From Siphonodentalium dalli (lineage: Eukaryota > Mollusca > Scaphopoda > Gadilida > Siphonodentaliidae): a DNA stretch of 64,000 nucleotides. The first letter of the stretch is position 1; every line of letters begins with the position of its first letter. This document shows, in pieces, positions 11,640 to 22,518 of the stretch. The notes under the pieces were generated by a model that made no database searches, was not told where the DNA came from, and saw only the letters and a list, made by a program, of their open reading frames with translations. The stretch is taken from positions 111,218,004 through 111,282,003 of the forward strand of contig CP136064.1 of assembly GCA_032622095.1 (NCBI GenBank). Reading direction: 5' to 3'. The translations under genes and the position numbers were made by a program.

Positions 11640-12236
11640 CGATTTAAACAAATTTGGTGTGGTGACTCGGGGTACCCTTGGCAGAGTTATAATGGTGTTA
11701 GTTTTTCAAATTTTGTTAACTTATATATTTTTTTTTTTTAAGAGTGAATATTTTTTAGAAAAAGGGCCATAATTCAGTTTAAAATAGTCCGATCAAACCC
11801 ATATTCGAACTTGATCTGTCTTTTGTGCTGAGAAATTCGTATACAAAATTTGGTTCCAATACGATAGAAAATATTTGAGTTATCGCACCATGCGTAAAGT
11901 GTTTATGGACAGACAGACAGACGGATGGACGCACGACGAGTGGTCAATCCGGACATCGACACTATGTTTACCATACTATGGTATGGGTAAACATAAAAAC
12001 TGCTCAACCGATCTGACTGGTATGTAGGCCTAATTTGATCCCGGGAACAATGTGTTGGTCCAATTTCATGTGCGACCGTGTCCTTGACCTCGCTCATATA
12101 CGCTCATATACTAGTAGGCATGTTTCTTGACCGATCGAACAATAGTTCGTCCAGATGATGTATATTCTGCCCAGATGGAGGCGATCACAAAGAAATCCCT
12201 AAATAGCCCAGACAAGGTAGGGCGCATCAGCTAGTA
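11640..12236. repeat. Tandem-monomer element, inverted, plus Helitron-like 3' end
   Basis: Bases 11640-11995 on the minus strand match the element at 44591: hairpin GTTTACCCATACCATAGTAT, GTCTGTCTGTCC tract, then GATAACTC...GGAACCAAATTTTG. A different plus-strand end follows: AGCCCAGACAAGGTAGGGCG, CATCAGCTAG at 12236, again hairpin plus CTAG. Confidence 0.55.
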
Positions 12237-12502
12237 ATAATCAATTGAAACATTTTACACTGTTTACATTCAACAATTATGATAGACAGGAGTCCGTAAT
12301 TGAATTAAAACAGTTGGCAGCAGACATACATGTGCATGTAAGCATGTGTCTTCTGTGGATATTTTTTAACAGAAATTTTTTATTTAAACAAAATTTATTC
12401 CTTCCCAAAGCATTTGACATATTAATATATATATATATATTTTACAAAACATGATTTAGGATAGAATAGGGAAGAAGAGGACTTGGGATCAAGTGTTGTC
12501 TA

Positions 12503-12711
12503 CTGTAATGTCCTAAATAATCGACCCCTAAACCACAGCATAATTATGGGAAATTTTTCAGGATTTAGTCGGAAATATGGCTTCTGCCATTCATCGGAAA
12601 GCTGGTGAGAGCTTTCCAATGAATGACAACAAACCATATTTCCGAATAAATCCTGAAAAATTTCCCATAATTCTGCTTTGGTTAAAGGGTCATATACTTC
12701 GGGCATTACTG
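12503..12711. mobile_element. Palindromic MITE with TA target
   Basis: 209 bp, nearly a full palindrome: ATTATGGGAAATTTTTCAGG on the left and CCTGAAAAATTTCCCATAAT on the right. The ends are CTGTAATG / CATTACTG, with TA at 12501-12502 and 12712-12713. No coding capacity. Confidence 0.75.
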
Positions 12712-12967
12712 TACTTATATAACCCATCTCCTCCCCATCATAAATACTATTAGGCTGGCTCTGTTCATCTGAGAGGTAAGGAGTTTCAGTGACTTTCAGT
12801 CAAACTCTGCCCCTTTTTACCGGCCGACCCCATTTAAATATATTTGAATCCCAACTATCCACGAACCCTTCACACCAAACATCAGATTAATCAGTCAGGT
12901 GGTTCCAGAAAATAAGAAGTTTGAATGAGTTCATTGCAAAAAAAGTGGTACAATGAACATGTATGTA

Positions 12968-13370
12968 CCCCCGCTCGACAAAACAAGTGTCCATTGGCAC
13001 CGCGGTGTATTTGCCTTCGGCCGCGGTGTCAGCGTTTGTAACTGCGGTTGAGCACCGCTACCGAACGGCAAGTACACTGCGGCCGAAGGCAAGTACACTT
13101 TGGCCGAACGGCAAGTACACCATGGCCGAAAGGCAACTACAACGCGGCCGAATGGCATGTACACCGTGGTTAGATTTCTGGTTTGTATAATCTTTTTTCA
13201 GTTTAATGAACGTACACCGCGGCAACTACCGGTACACCATGGCCGAATGGCAAGTACACTGCGGCCCAACTGTAGTTAGCCGGTGGAGCCGCAGTGTTGT
13301 TGCATTTCGGCCGCGGGTGGCAACGCTAACCGCACCACGGTTAAGTGGACACTTGTTTTGTCCAGCAGGG
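12968..13370 (-). mobile_element. 22-bp-iterated miniature TIR element, copy 2
   Basis: Same family as 6145-6520, in the opposite orientation. The right TIR is ACTTGTTTTGTCCAGCAGGG, the left TIR carries mismatches, and TA lies on both sides. The internal 22-bp iterations read GCCGAACGGCAAGTACACC. Confidence 0.8.
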
Positions 13371-13372
13371 TA

Positions 13373-14465
13373 CGTATCTGTTGATATATTCGCCAATAAA
13401 ACCTCGATAATTATAAAATATGACTGCAGTATAGGCCTAATTATTAATTATTGTTGTGTTTTCTGATATTTGCAACAAACGGTGTTTTCATTACTTGCGA
13501 TCATTATGTTCTAGCCTAAAGCATACACGACCGATTTTTAGGGCCTATAGCAGGCACATGTAAATTAGCAACACACTCTAAGTGTGTTAATAGTAACGAT
13601 TGGTGGAGATGTACCACGCACGATATGTAACAACGATTCTCGTACATTATATCGGATATTCCAATGAGTTAGGAGCGGAAAAAGAGTGTGAGTTGGCAAG
13701 ATATCCGCCTATACACACATGTCTTAGACAATGCAAAAGGGTGAAAATTTATATGGAATTACCGTGCATTTTATCAAGTGCACTGATTTTTTTGTTTACA
13801 GTACCTGGCTAGTGAACAGGATATTTAGATACCCAGTGTCATTTACACCTAATTGACGGCCTATACAGGTGTGAGAAGGAACTCCCCACTGGACAAACAA
13901 CCAAATGTTGGCATTTACATGTTTATTATCAAGCAGTGAACCTCTTTGTATGAGTTACGGTATGTTTAACATTTTAATAGCGAAGCCAAAAAATGCACGA
14001 GAAATGCCTGAACCCTCGTTGGCATCCCATTGAACTTTGAATGTGTCTTGGTTTCCTGCTCATTTTTTTCCCCATTGTCCAATGTCATGCATTGTGCACT
14101 CTTCTTTCTCTCTCTCTCTCTTCTTCTTGGCAATGGCTTTTCGTAGTTCGAAAAAGTCTATTTATGTGAACGTTATTAGTAAGTTTACGTCTTCAAAATT
14201 TAAAATTAAAAATGCCTAGACCGAAAATATCTGGTGTCAGTCACAACAAGACATCAACCGGTAGCACGTATAAAGTCGGCAAGAAGTCTTGACCAATGCT
14301 TCAAGTTGACACTAGCACATGTCTGTTCCAATTTATTTTTCCTGTGGTGTAAAACTACTAGTATGGTATTAGTGAATAAATGTCATTAAATGATGATACA
14401 TAATTTAATGTTTCCATTTCTATCATGTAATTATTGGTATACCGGTAAGTCAAGGTCATATCTAT
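13373..14465. other. MAP4K intron 1, unclassified
   Basis: No exon, terminal repeat or repeat family recognised. There is a short CT-rich microsatellite at about 14104-14128. Confidence 0.4.
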
Positions 14466-14469
14466 AAAT

Positions 14470-17214
14470 GGTCAATTCCACAGAAAGGTTCCATTTTTGA
14501 CAAAAATTTAAAAGCAAGAATGCAATACATGGAACATGTTGTTTAAAAATGTAAATCGCAAATTTTCATGCGCCTTTTATTTTTTAAAGATTAATGCAGC
14601 CATCAAATAGTTATGAGTATTCCAGTTTTTCCTTTTTTTGTGCAATTTTATATACCAAAAACACATAATAATACCTAAAAATAATAACAATTTATAATTT
14701 GGGCTTCCCATGTTGAACATTGACAATTCTGATAGTAAATCAGCTGTTCTAAGTAAAGATAAAAAGCAGCTTATGAGTGATCCTCGTGAATACATACTTA
14801 AAAACACATGTTTGCCAAGCATTTGAGTAAATGTCCCGTCAGTCACGATTTGCAGTACATAATTACTGCCACATGTTAAATTTGATGTACAACCTGCTGA
14901 CTTTTGTTTTATTATCTTCTACATTGGATGGTATAATGATAATGACAACAGGATTGATCATTTGGTTGTTACTGATTTCCTATGCAGCCTCTCCAACAAT
15001 GTCCTGTCAGTCACAAAATTATGTCCCGTCAGTCACAAAATGAGGATATGTCTACACACAGAAATATGTTAGTGGAAACCTGTCACTATGGTATAAACTT
15101 ATGTTTTGACACCATTTCACAACATCGATGTGTTGTATACTCTAGCTGTTCTTTTTATAACACAACATTCATTTGACATAAGGTTCTGTTAAAGTATGGC
15201 CTTATCACACATTCCCTGAACAAAGAAAGTGTACGAATTATTAATAGCTTGTTCAAAATTGGATTCGAATGACAACATATTGTCTCACAAAGTACTACAT
15301 CAAAGTACACCATCAACATAATTATACAGCCTCAACTCAGTGGGCCCTAGCCCCTAGATCTACCATCATTTACCATTTATTTTGCTAACAACTGTACATA
15401 CATATTGTACTCACTCATTGGTTCAAATTTGGCCAATTATACAAGTACATTGCCTGTAGTGTCCACTTCTAAAGTACAAGTTCCCAAATTGAAATATTCT
15501 AGCCATTTTAAGGCAATTAAAATACATGTGTAATTTCTTATCACAACTGTATATGTTTTGGTCTGACTGTAAGTGTCATAAGTTGACACTGCTACAATGT
15601 ATACTTGGATGAATGGGGGTCCAGTTGTACCAGACTATTTGCTGCACTTTCTTGCAAGACTCTACTGGACTTGCACTAAATATGGCCAAGACTGCTGCTG
15701 AGAGGCAGAAGGCCAGATGCAAAAAGATGAAATCTAATCTGATTTATATCATATAAAGTGCCTGCAGAGGAATAAATGTGGGGATAGATTCATGTTCGAA
15801 AATGATAGTGATACTGTTTGGTACCAAAAGTCCAGTATAATGTCACATATGGAGAAACAACCATCTTTGATTAATGCAAGAGGGATGTATAAACTATAGA
15901 TCGACAGACAGTAGTATAAAAGTTTTTTGAATACACAATAACCCAGAAATTCTTGTGATGTGATAACCTGATTATCTGTGGATATAATCTATTTAAAGAG
16001 AAATCAAACCTAAATTCTTGGAAATAAATACAAAGTCTTCCAATAAAATCCACCTATAATCTTATCAAAATTAGTAGTAAACACGTAAATTACCACATAT
16101 AAATTGAAGACCCTGTATATATACATGTAGTATCGATGTAGGGTAAATTTTATTGGAATTTTCCAAAAACATGAGTTATATTTATAAACAAATTCCCGAT
16201 ACATAAAAATGTATTTATATTATTTATGCAGGTAATCAGGTTAGCAAATTTCATATCACAAGTTTAATGGGGTGTCACACAAAGTCCAGTGTTTGATGAG
16301 CAGGTGATTTTGCACACATGTGTCGCCTTATTTTCACTTTGTTGCACTAAAATATTTAATCCATACTAGACTTGTAGATCACTGTATAAAGCATGACATA
16401 CATGCTTTCGCTAAGTGTGTTGTTAAAAGGAGAATTCTGATTAAATGTTCTTAAAATTAATCAAATAATTTCAGCATGAATAATCTTCCCATTTAATCTC
16501 CATGGGCTCCCAGGGATCAATCATGGTGGTAAATGTGTAATATATTTGTAACGTTGAAAGTGACATTAAGCATCATTGAAATAAACTTGTAAATCCTATT
16601 TAGTCCCATGTCCATATTGAGTTCCAATTGTGACTTGATGGCATCCATGATCACATTTAACATCAATATTCATAACATCAATATCCATGTTACATACCGT
16701 AAAAACTACAAGAATATGAAATGACAGTGCAAGAAAATAATAGGTTACCGTTTAGACATATTATGGTAGTCAAGCCGTATGGTTTTGGAGATAATGTCCC
16801 GTCAGTCACAATTACATGTCCCGTCAGTCACGCTAATGGAATTCGAATAACATTTATATAAATTTATTTAAACATATGACATTGAGTGACATGCAGAGTG
16901 TGATCTCTTTGTCATGAGTTATCAAGAATATGTTAGAATCAGGATAAGATTTGAGATAGTTTCAACATTCTCAAATAAGTTACCGTGAAGTATGTGAGAC
17001 TCAAATGTCCCGTCAGTCACGATACACTTTGAAGGAGAGAAAAACAATATCATGGATGCATATTTAAATGTTTCATTTCTATTCAATTCTGATAGTTTAA
17101 ACCTACAAAATACAATGATTAAACAAAGCCAATTGGCTGTCATTGCTCAACTAGGGTGCCTCAAAGGACAGGGAATTTTATCTTTTGTCCCGTAAGTCAC
17201 AAATGGAATTGACC
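14470..17214. mobile_element. 2.7-kb element with repeated TGTCCCGTCAGTCAC
   Basis: Bounded by 11-bp perfect inverted repeats GGTCAATTCCA (14470-14480) and TGGAATTGACC (17204-17214), with AAAT on both sides (14466-14469, 17215-17218) as a possible 4-bp target duplication. The 15-mer TGTCCCGTCAGTCAC occurs at 14832, 15022, 16795, 16817 and 17006, with one-base variants at 15000 and 17186. All seven are in the same orientation. They may be transposase-binding sites, but this is inferred. No transposase reading frame is visible. Confidence 0.55.
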
Positions 17215-17354
17215 AAATACTAGTAGTTTTGTTTCTACTCTCCCACCCACATTTTTCAGACCTGCACAATGAGAAAGTGGGGAGAGTATAGAAACTTTAT
17301 AAATTTAGCCATGACCTTTAGTTATCAGATCACTGAGCATGCATACAGAAATAA

Positions 17355-18395
17355 ACAAGAGCATCGCTAGGGCGTGGCAAAATACGCCCTTTAGCCATTT
17401 CGAATTGTACTATCGCAAAATAAGATAAGACTTTGAGCTTACATTTAAAGAAAATCTGATATACCCCTAATTTCAATGCCAAAATGTGGTCAAATTCTAA
17501 GTCGAAAAATGGCCATAACTCATGTAAAAATAATTAGACAGAATGTATATTCAAACTTGGCGTGTAGTTTTAGCTGGGAAATACACATACCAGCTTTGGT
17601 TCAGCTCAAATAATAAAAACTGGAGTTATCGGTCGGAAACCAAAATGTTATGAAATTGGTCAAATTTTAAGTTGAAAAAGGGCCGTAACTCATGTAAAAA
17701 TAATTGGACGGAACCCATATTCGAACTTGGCCTGTATCTTTAGCTGGGAAATACACATACCAACTTTGGTTCAGATCAAATAATCCAAACTGGAGTTATC
17801 TGTCGGAAACCAAAAATATTAACAGACGGTCAAATTCTAAGTCGAAAAAGGGCCGTAACTCATGTAAAAATAATTGGACGGAACCCATATTCGAACTTGG
17901 CCTGTATCTTCAGCTGGGAAATACACATACCAACTTTGGTTCAGATCAAATAATCCAAACTGGAGTTATCGGTCGGAAACCAAAAATATTAACCGACGGT
18001 AAAATTCTAAGTCGAAAAAGGGCCGTAACTCATGTAAAAATAATTGGACGGAACCCATATTCGAACTTGGCCTGTATCTTTAGCTGGGAAATACACATAC
18101 CAACTTTGGTTCAGATCAAATAATCCAAACTGGAGTTATCGGTCGGAAACCAAAAATGTTAACAGACGGTAAAATTCTAAGTCGAAAAAGGGCCGTAACT
18201 CATGTAAAAATAATTGGACATAACCCATATTCGAACTTGGCCTGTATCTTTAGCTGGGAAATACACATAACAACTTTGGTTCAGATCAAATAATCCAAAC
18301 TGGAGTTATCGATCGGAAACCAAAAATGTTAACAGACGGACGGACAGACGGACAGACTGATAACATAATACGACCTTTTTTCAAAAAGGGCGTAT
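17355..18395 (-). repeat. 170-bp tandem array within a dispersed element
   Basis: Five monomers with an exact 170-bp period (the GTCGAAAAAGGGCC block at 17501, 17671, 17841, 18011 and 18181), most of them very similar. Flanks are CATCGCTAGGGCGTGGCAAA on the left and GACGGACGGACAGACGGACA, then AAAGGGCGTAT, on the right. A single-monomer version of the same element lies inverted at 61.85-62.13 kb, so the extra monomers arose by local expansion. The reading frame at 17704-18123 is a by-product of the repeat. Confidence 0.85.
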
Positions 18396-18765
18396 AATAA
18401 ACAATTAAGAATTTGCTATCTAAAATATTGACTAAATTTACCAACCCGAATAAAAAAATATAAGGCTTCAGAACGCCCCAGATTCACTCTCAGAACATTG
18501 GATTTAAAAACAATTCCCGGGGGAGAAACCCCAGAGCCAACCTCTATTGGTTACAGGGTGACACAACTTCCCAAGCCCACCCCCCCCCATCTCTGGCCTG
18601 CAGCTATCAGGATATTCCTATGGCATATCATGCTAGGACCGAAGGGGTACCAAAACTATACACCTGGATCAGCCCCTTGGTAGTAGAATAATTGCTCAAA
18701 AGTTTGAAGGGTACAAAACATTCAATAAACCGGTTCATGTAGTGGATAAGTAAGAGTGTAAATGT
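18396..18765. other. MAP4K intron 1, unclassified
   Basis: Nothing recognised apart from a short poly-C run near 18580. Confidence 0.4.
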
Positions 18766-18773
18766 ACCAACTC

Positions 18774-19867
18774 TAGTGTTCAAACAACTCTGGGATTCTG
18801 GAGTCGACTAGTCGAACCCCAAAAGTCGAGTCGACGTTGACTAGTCGGCCAAATACATCACCAACCTTATACTAATGAAACACATGTGAAAGAAAATTAC
18901 AAATTCCGTGCCATCATCACAATATTTACACTCTACTGTGATTGGAGAATTGAATCACGTGACACGTCACATGGTTTTGTTGCAAATGAACCAGTGCTCT
19001 AGAAACACACCGATCGCAAATAAGTTCCCTACGAATCTACGATGATAATGAGAATAAATAATTGAGGAAATAATTGAGGGATTTTCTGTTTAATCATGAA
19101 ATCAAATAAATACTTCCCTGCCAGGGTATAAGAAAATAAACGATACTCAGTCTCGGAGTCAGCTCAAAATAAAAGAAAACACACACACTGTGTGACACAC
19201 ATTATATATACGATGATGCGTACAGCCTACTTTGTAAGTTTCCATAACTTCTGTAAGGCGTACGTAGCAAGCGGAGAGTTAGAATCAGTTAGTATCGATG
19301 AACACTTTTGTGGAAGCCCCTCCCTCTTTACCTGTGTTGGTTAGAAATGCACACTACGAGTTTTTGCGTCCGCGGTATAGGGAGTATATATATAAAAAGA
19401 ATAATTATCTCAGCAAGTTAATTGTCGCCGTTTCATGACTATTTGAACCAAAATAAATGATAACATCGTGGCATTAACCTGGAACATGCGTGAGACGTCG
19501 GTCAAGTATGCCGCGACCTAATACTCACTGTTTATGGACCACGTGCTTTTTAGAAGTCAAATATAGAGTTACTGCTCTTGTATTGAAAATGAGTAGTGGT
19601 TAACTTGAATTATCGCATTGGCGAATTTCGGCGTAGTTCTATGTCAAGCTCGACATTATTACATATGTTCGGACTTTGGAAAGCTTCTTGAACATAGACT
19701 AGCTATCTTTGCTGCTTTTCTGACCCACATTTAGTGAAACCATGCATTGTCAAGGCCAGCTGATGAGAAAATATACTGTATTCCGACTAGTCGACTGTGG
19801 AAGTTAGGGTCGATTTTCCGACAAACCAACGTCGACGATTATTTGTCGACTAATCGTTTGAACACTA
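18774..19867. mobile_element. hAT-like non-autonomous element 1
   Basis: Ends TAGTGTTCAAAC and GTTTGAACACTA form an inverted repeat. ACCAACTC is repeated exactly on both sides (18766-18773, 19868-19875) as an 8-bp target duplication, typical of hAT transposons. Subterminal GTCGACTAGTCG motifs lie at both ends. At 1094 bp with no long reading frame, it cannot encode a transposase. Confidence 0.85.
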
Positions 19868-20161
19868 ACCAACTCAAGGCCATTCAAGATCATAAAGAAA
19901 AAATATGTAGAATTTTAACATTCATTCTACTCAAGGACAATACTACATGTATATTGAAATAAACTTGAGGACAATGTGTGCAACTAAACATCAGCACTGG
20001 ATAATACAACAGCCAATAACTCATCCTAAATTCCCAATCCAAGTGTTTATATCCGTAAAGATCATGCACACAAACCACTACATAACTACCGGTATGTATA
20101 GATATGTCAGTTTCCAATTTTCAATTTTTTAAATTGTAACTCTGTTTTCATTCGTTGTTTA

Positions 20162-20485
20162 GTAGCATTGCCGAAGCCAACCAATCTGAATTAAGAGGGC
20201 TGCAAGGAGAGTATGGTATTAGATAGCTTTTTTATATTACTGTAGATCGTATTTTACATGAAGGTATTAATGTCCAAAGCGGATTAGTTCTCATGAGGGA
20301 GCGTACTGGGCCGAAAAATCCTAAAACTGAGCAAAAGATGGTTCCAATGTACAGTAATGCTCAAGAGTCAAGTCACATGGACTATGAACACCCGGGATGA
20401 CACAACTTCACATTATCACAAGTACATGTAGCGACCTGAACGCAGCCCTTTTAATTCAGATTGTTTGGCTTCGGCAATCTGCTAC
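20162..20485. mobile_element. Foldback MITE, GCCGAAGCC arms
   Basis: Inverted arms TTGCCGAAGCCAACCAATC (from 20168) and GATTGTTTGGCTTCGGCAA (to 20477) are extended by GTAGCA/TGCTAC. A further GGCTTCGGCATTGCCGATTG lies just beyond the right arm. Non-coding. Confidence 0.65.
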
Positions 20486-20489
20486 GGCA

Positions 20490-21345
20490 ACCCTTTATCG
20501 TGGCCCAGTTTGCTTCAGCAAATGGCTTCGGCATTGCCGATTGCCGTAGCCAATTATGAGGGCTATGAACGTCATGACGTCGTGGCCTGTTTCCTATTCT
20601 GGACTATAGTAAATTCCACTTTGAATTTATTTTTTATATCTCAATAAATACTCAATGGCACGAAAAATGATTTAGTGATTCAAAAAATTCATAATACAGC
20701 TGTTTTAGCTGTACAAAAATTATTTAAATTAGGTTTGGCTCAACAGAGTTCCAGCTGATTGAAAACAGGATACAGTCTCCATTTTCTGCAATTATGCAAT
20801 TTATGGGCTCATAAAGTGACATAAAAAGTAGAATTATGGGTAGTAACTTTTATGACGTACCGTACAAGTATTCATGTTGTATTAATAACTTCAATTGTGC
20901 AAAGAAATTCCCCCTAATTTACATAATTTGTGCAAGCGATCGCCTGATGTTAGCACATGCCTTACAAGTTTTGTTATGAAAATTACACTTTAATCAAATT
21001 AATGAGCTGTAAAAAAAATTCTATGCGACCATACACATTTATGTTTGCACTTAAAATGAAGCTTGTGTGATCTTCTTTCTGGTGATATGGGCAAAGTCGT
21101 GGCCCAACTCGGCCCAATTTGAGTTATTTACTTTTTCCCAGAAAGCACATGGTGATATTTTGTGTATTTGTACACAAAATGCCATGTGTTTACGTCGAAA
21201 TAACATAACGTCATAGGCGTACTGACTGGAGGCCAAAATTTCCAACTCCAGAAAATATGGGAAATTCCAAAAAATTCAATCGCTCATAACTTTTTTTTTA
21301 CTCAATGTCATTTAAAAAGAATTCATGTTTTGGATTCAGAATGAG
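20490..21345. other. MAP4K intron 1, unclassified
   Basis: No gene or element boundary found; AT-rich sequence. Confidence 0.4.
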
Positions 21346-21349
21346 AATA

Positions 21350-21735
21350 CCCTGCTTGACAAAACAAGTGTCCACCTAACCGCGGTGCAGTTAGCGTTGC
21401 CACCGTGGCTGAAATGCAACTACACCGCGGCTCCACCGGCTAACTACAGTTGGGCCGCGGTGTACATGTACTTGCCGTTCGGCCATGGTGTAATTGCCGC
21501 GCCACGGTGTACGTTCATTAAACTGAAAAAAGACGATGCAAACCAGAAATCTAACCACGGTGTACATGCCGTTCGGCTGCGGTGTAGTTGCCTTTCGGCC
21601 GCAGTGTACTTGCTGTTGGGCCACGGTGTACTTGCCGTTCGGCCGCGGTGCTCAACTGCAGTTACAAACTCTGACACCGCGGCCGAACGGCAAATACACC
21701 GCGGTGCCAATGGACACTTGTTTTGTCCAGCGGGG
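21350..21735 (+). mobile_element. 22-bp-iterated miniature TIR element, copy 3
   Basis: Same orientation and spacer as copy 1. TA lies on both sides (21348-21349, 21736-21737). The 22-bp units are clear at 21570-21650 (CGGTGTACTTGCCGTTCGGC and variants). Overlapping reading frames in all directions are caused by the repeat. Confidence 0.82.
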
Positions 21736-21947
21736 TACCTTTAAAATGACATACACTATTTTGGATAACATAACAGTAACAATTTTGGCCTCCGGTCACT
21801 GTCAACACAACTTCACAACACAAGTGACAAGTCAAGACAAGGTGACAAGCCAAAAATTTGATTTAATATTTCCATTGTGGTTCGTTGTGGTCCCTGCATA
21901 CTTGTTGACGATTTTTCTTGTAGACAAATACATGTAGTTTCACTACA

Positions 21948-22518
21948 CTTCAATTCAATACAGTTTATTAGATAATAAATGACAAAGTTATATAAACACA
22001 CAACAGGACCCTAATTGAAGCAGAGCTTGTTATATGGAAGGGCCCTCATGGTAATGTATAGCTCACATTCATTCTTATACTTATAATAGGGGTGCAGTTT
22101 GTGGAGAAGAAATAATTAAGGTGTACCTGTACAAGGTCTAGTTCAGAGTGAGAGGTAATAAGGGGCCATGATAATAGGTGGGGGCTGATGGGAGGGTTGG
22201 GGTGGGGTGGGGATATATTCACACTCATTTTTCATGGGTTGCAGCTTAATATTGTTTTTGTAGCTCCAGGTTTGATTAATATATACTAGGTACTATGACT
22301 CATGTGATAAGGATATATTGGATGGTTACTTGTATAACTGGTTTAATGTTAATGCTTTGTTTCTTTGGTGACTTTTCAGATATTTTAATTCTGGCTAAGA
22401 TTAATAAAGATAAAAATGCATGTTTAAATGTTAAATATTAGATAATTATGTTATATTATTCCTTTATTTTCCAGATAGCTTGGCTCAGATGACCACTTAA
22501 TGACTTATAATAAAGCAG
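21948..22518 (-). mobile_element. Probable LINE 3' region
   Basis: Lies directly downstream of the LINE reading frame on the minus strand. It ends near AATAAACTGTATTGAATTGA, a kind of tail seen on many CR1/Jockey-group LINEs. Whether all 570 bp belongs to the same insertion cannot be told. Confidence 0.4.

Noticed and set aside
14104-14128. Branch/pyrimidine tract indicating an exon
   Set aside because: Simple CT repeat; the downstream reading frame shows no conserved protein.
17704-18123. 139-codon open frame of repeated protein segments
   Set aside because: It is the 170-bp repeat read through; 170 is not a multiple of three and the frame stays open only because of sequence composition.
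21325-21744. 139-codon frame rich in C and P
   Set aside because: Translation of the 22-bp iterations of a miniature element; frames are open on both strands.
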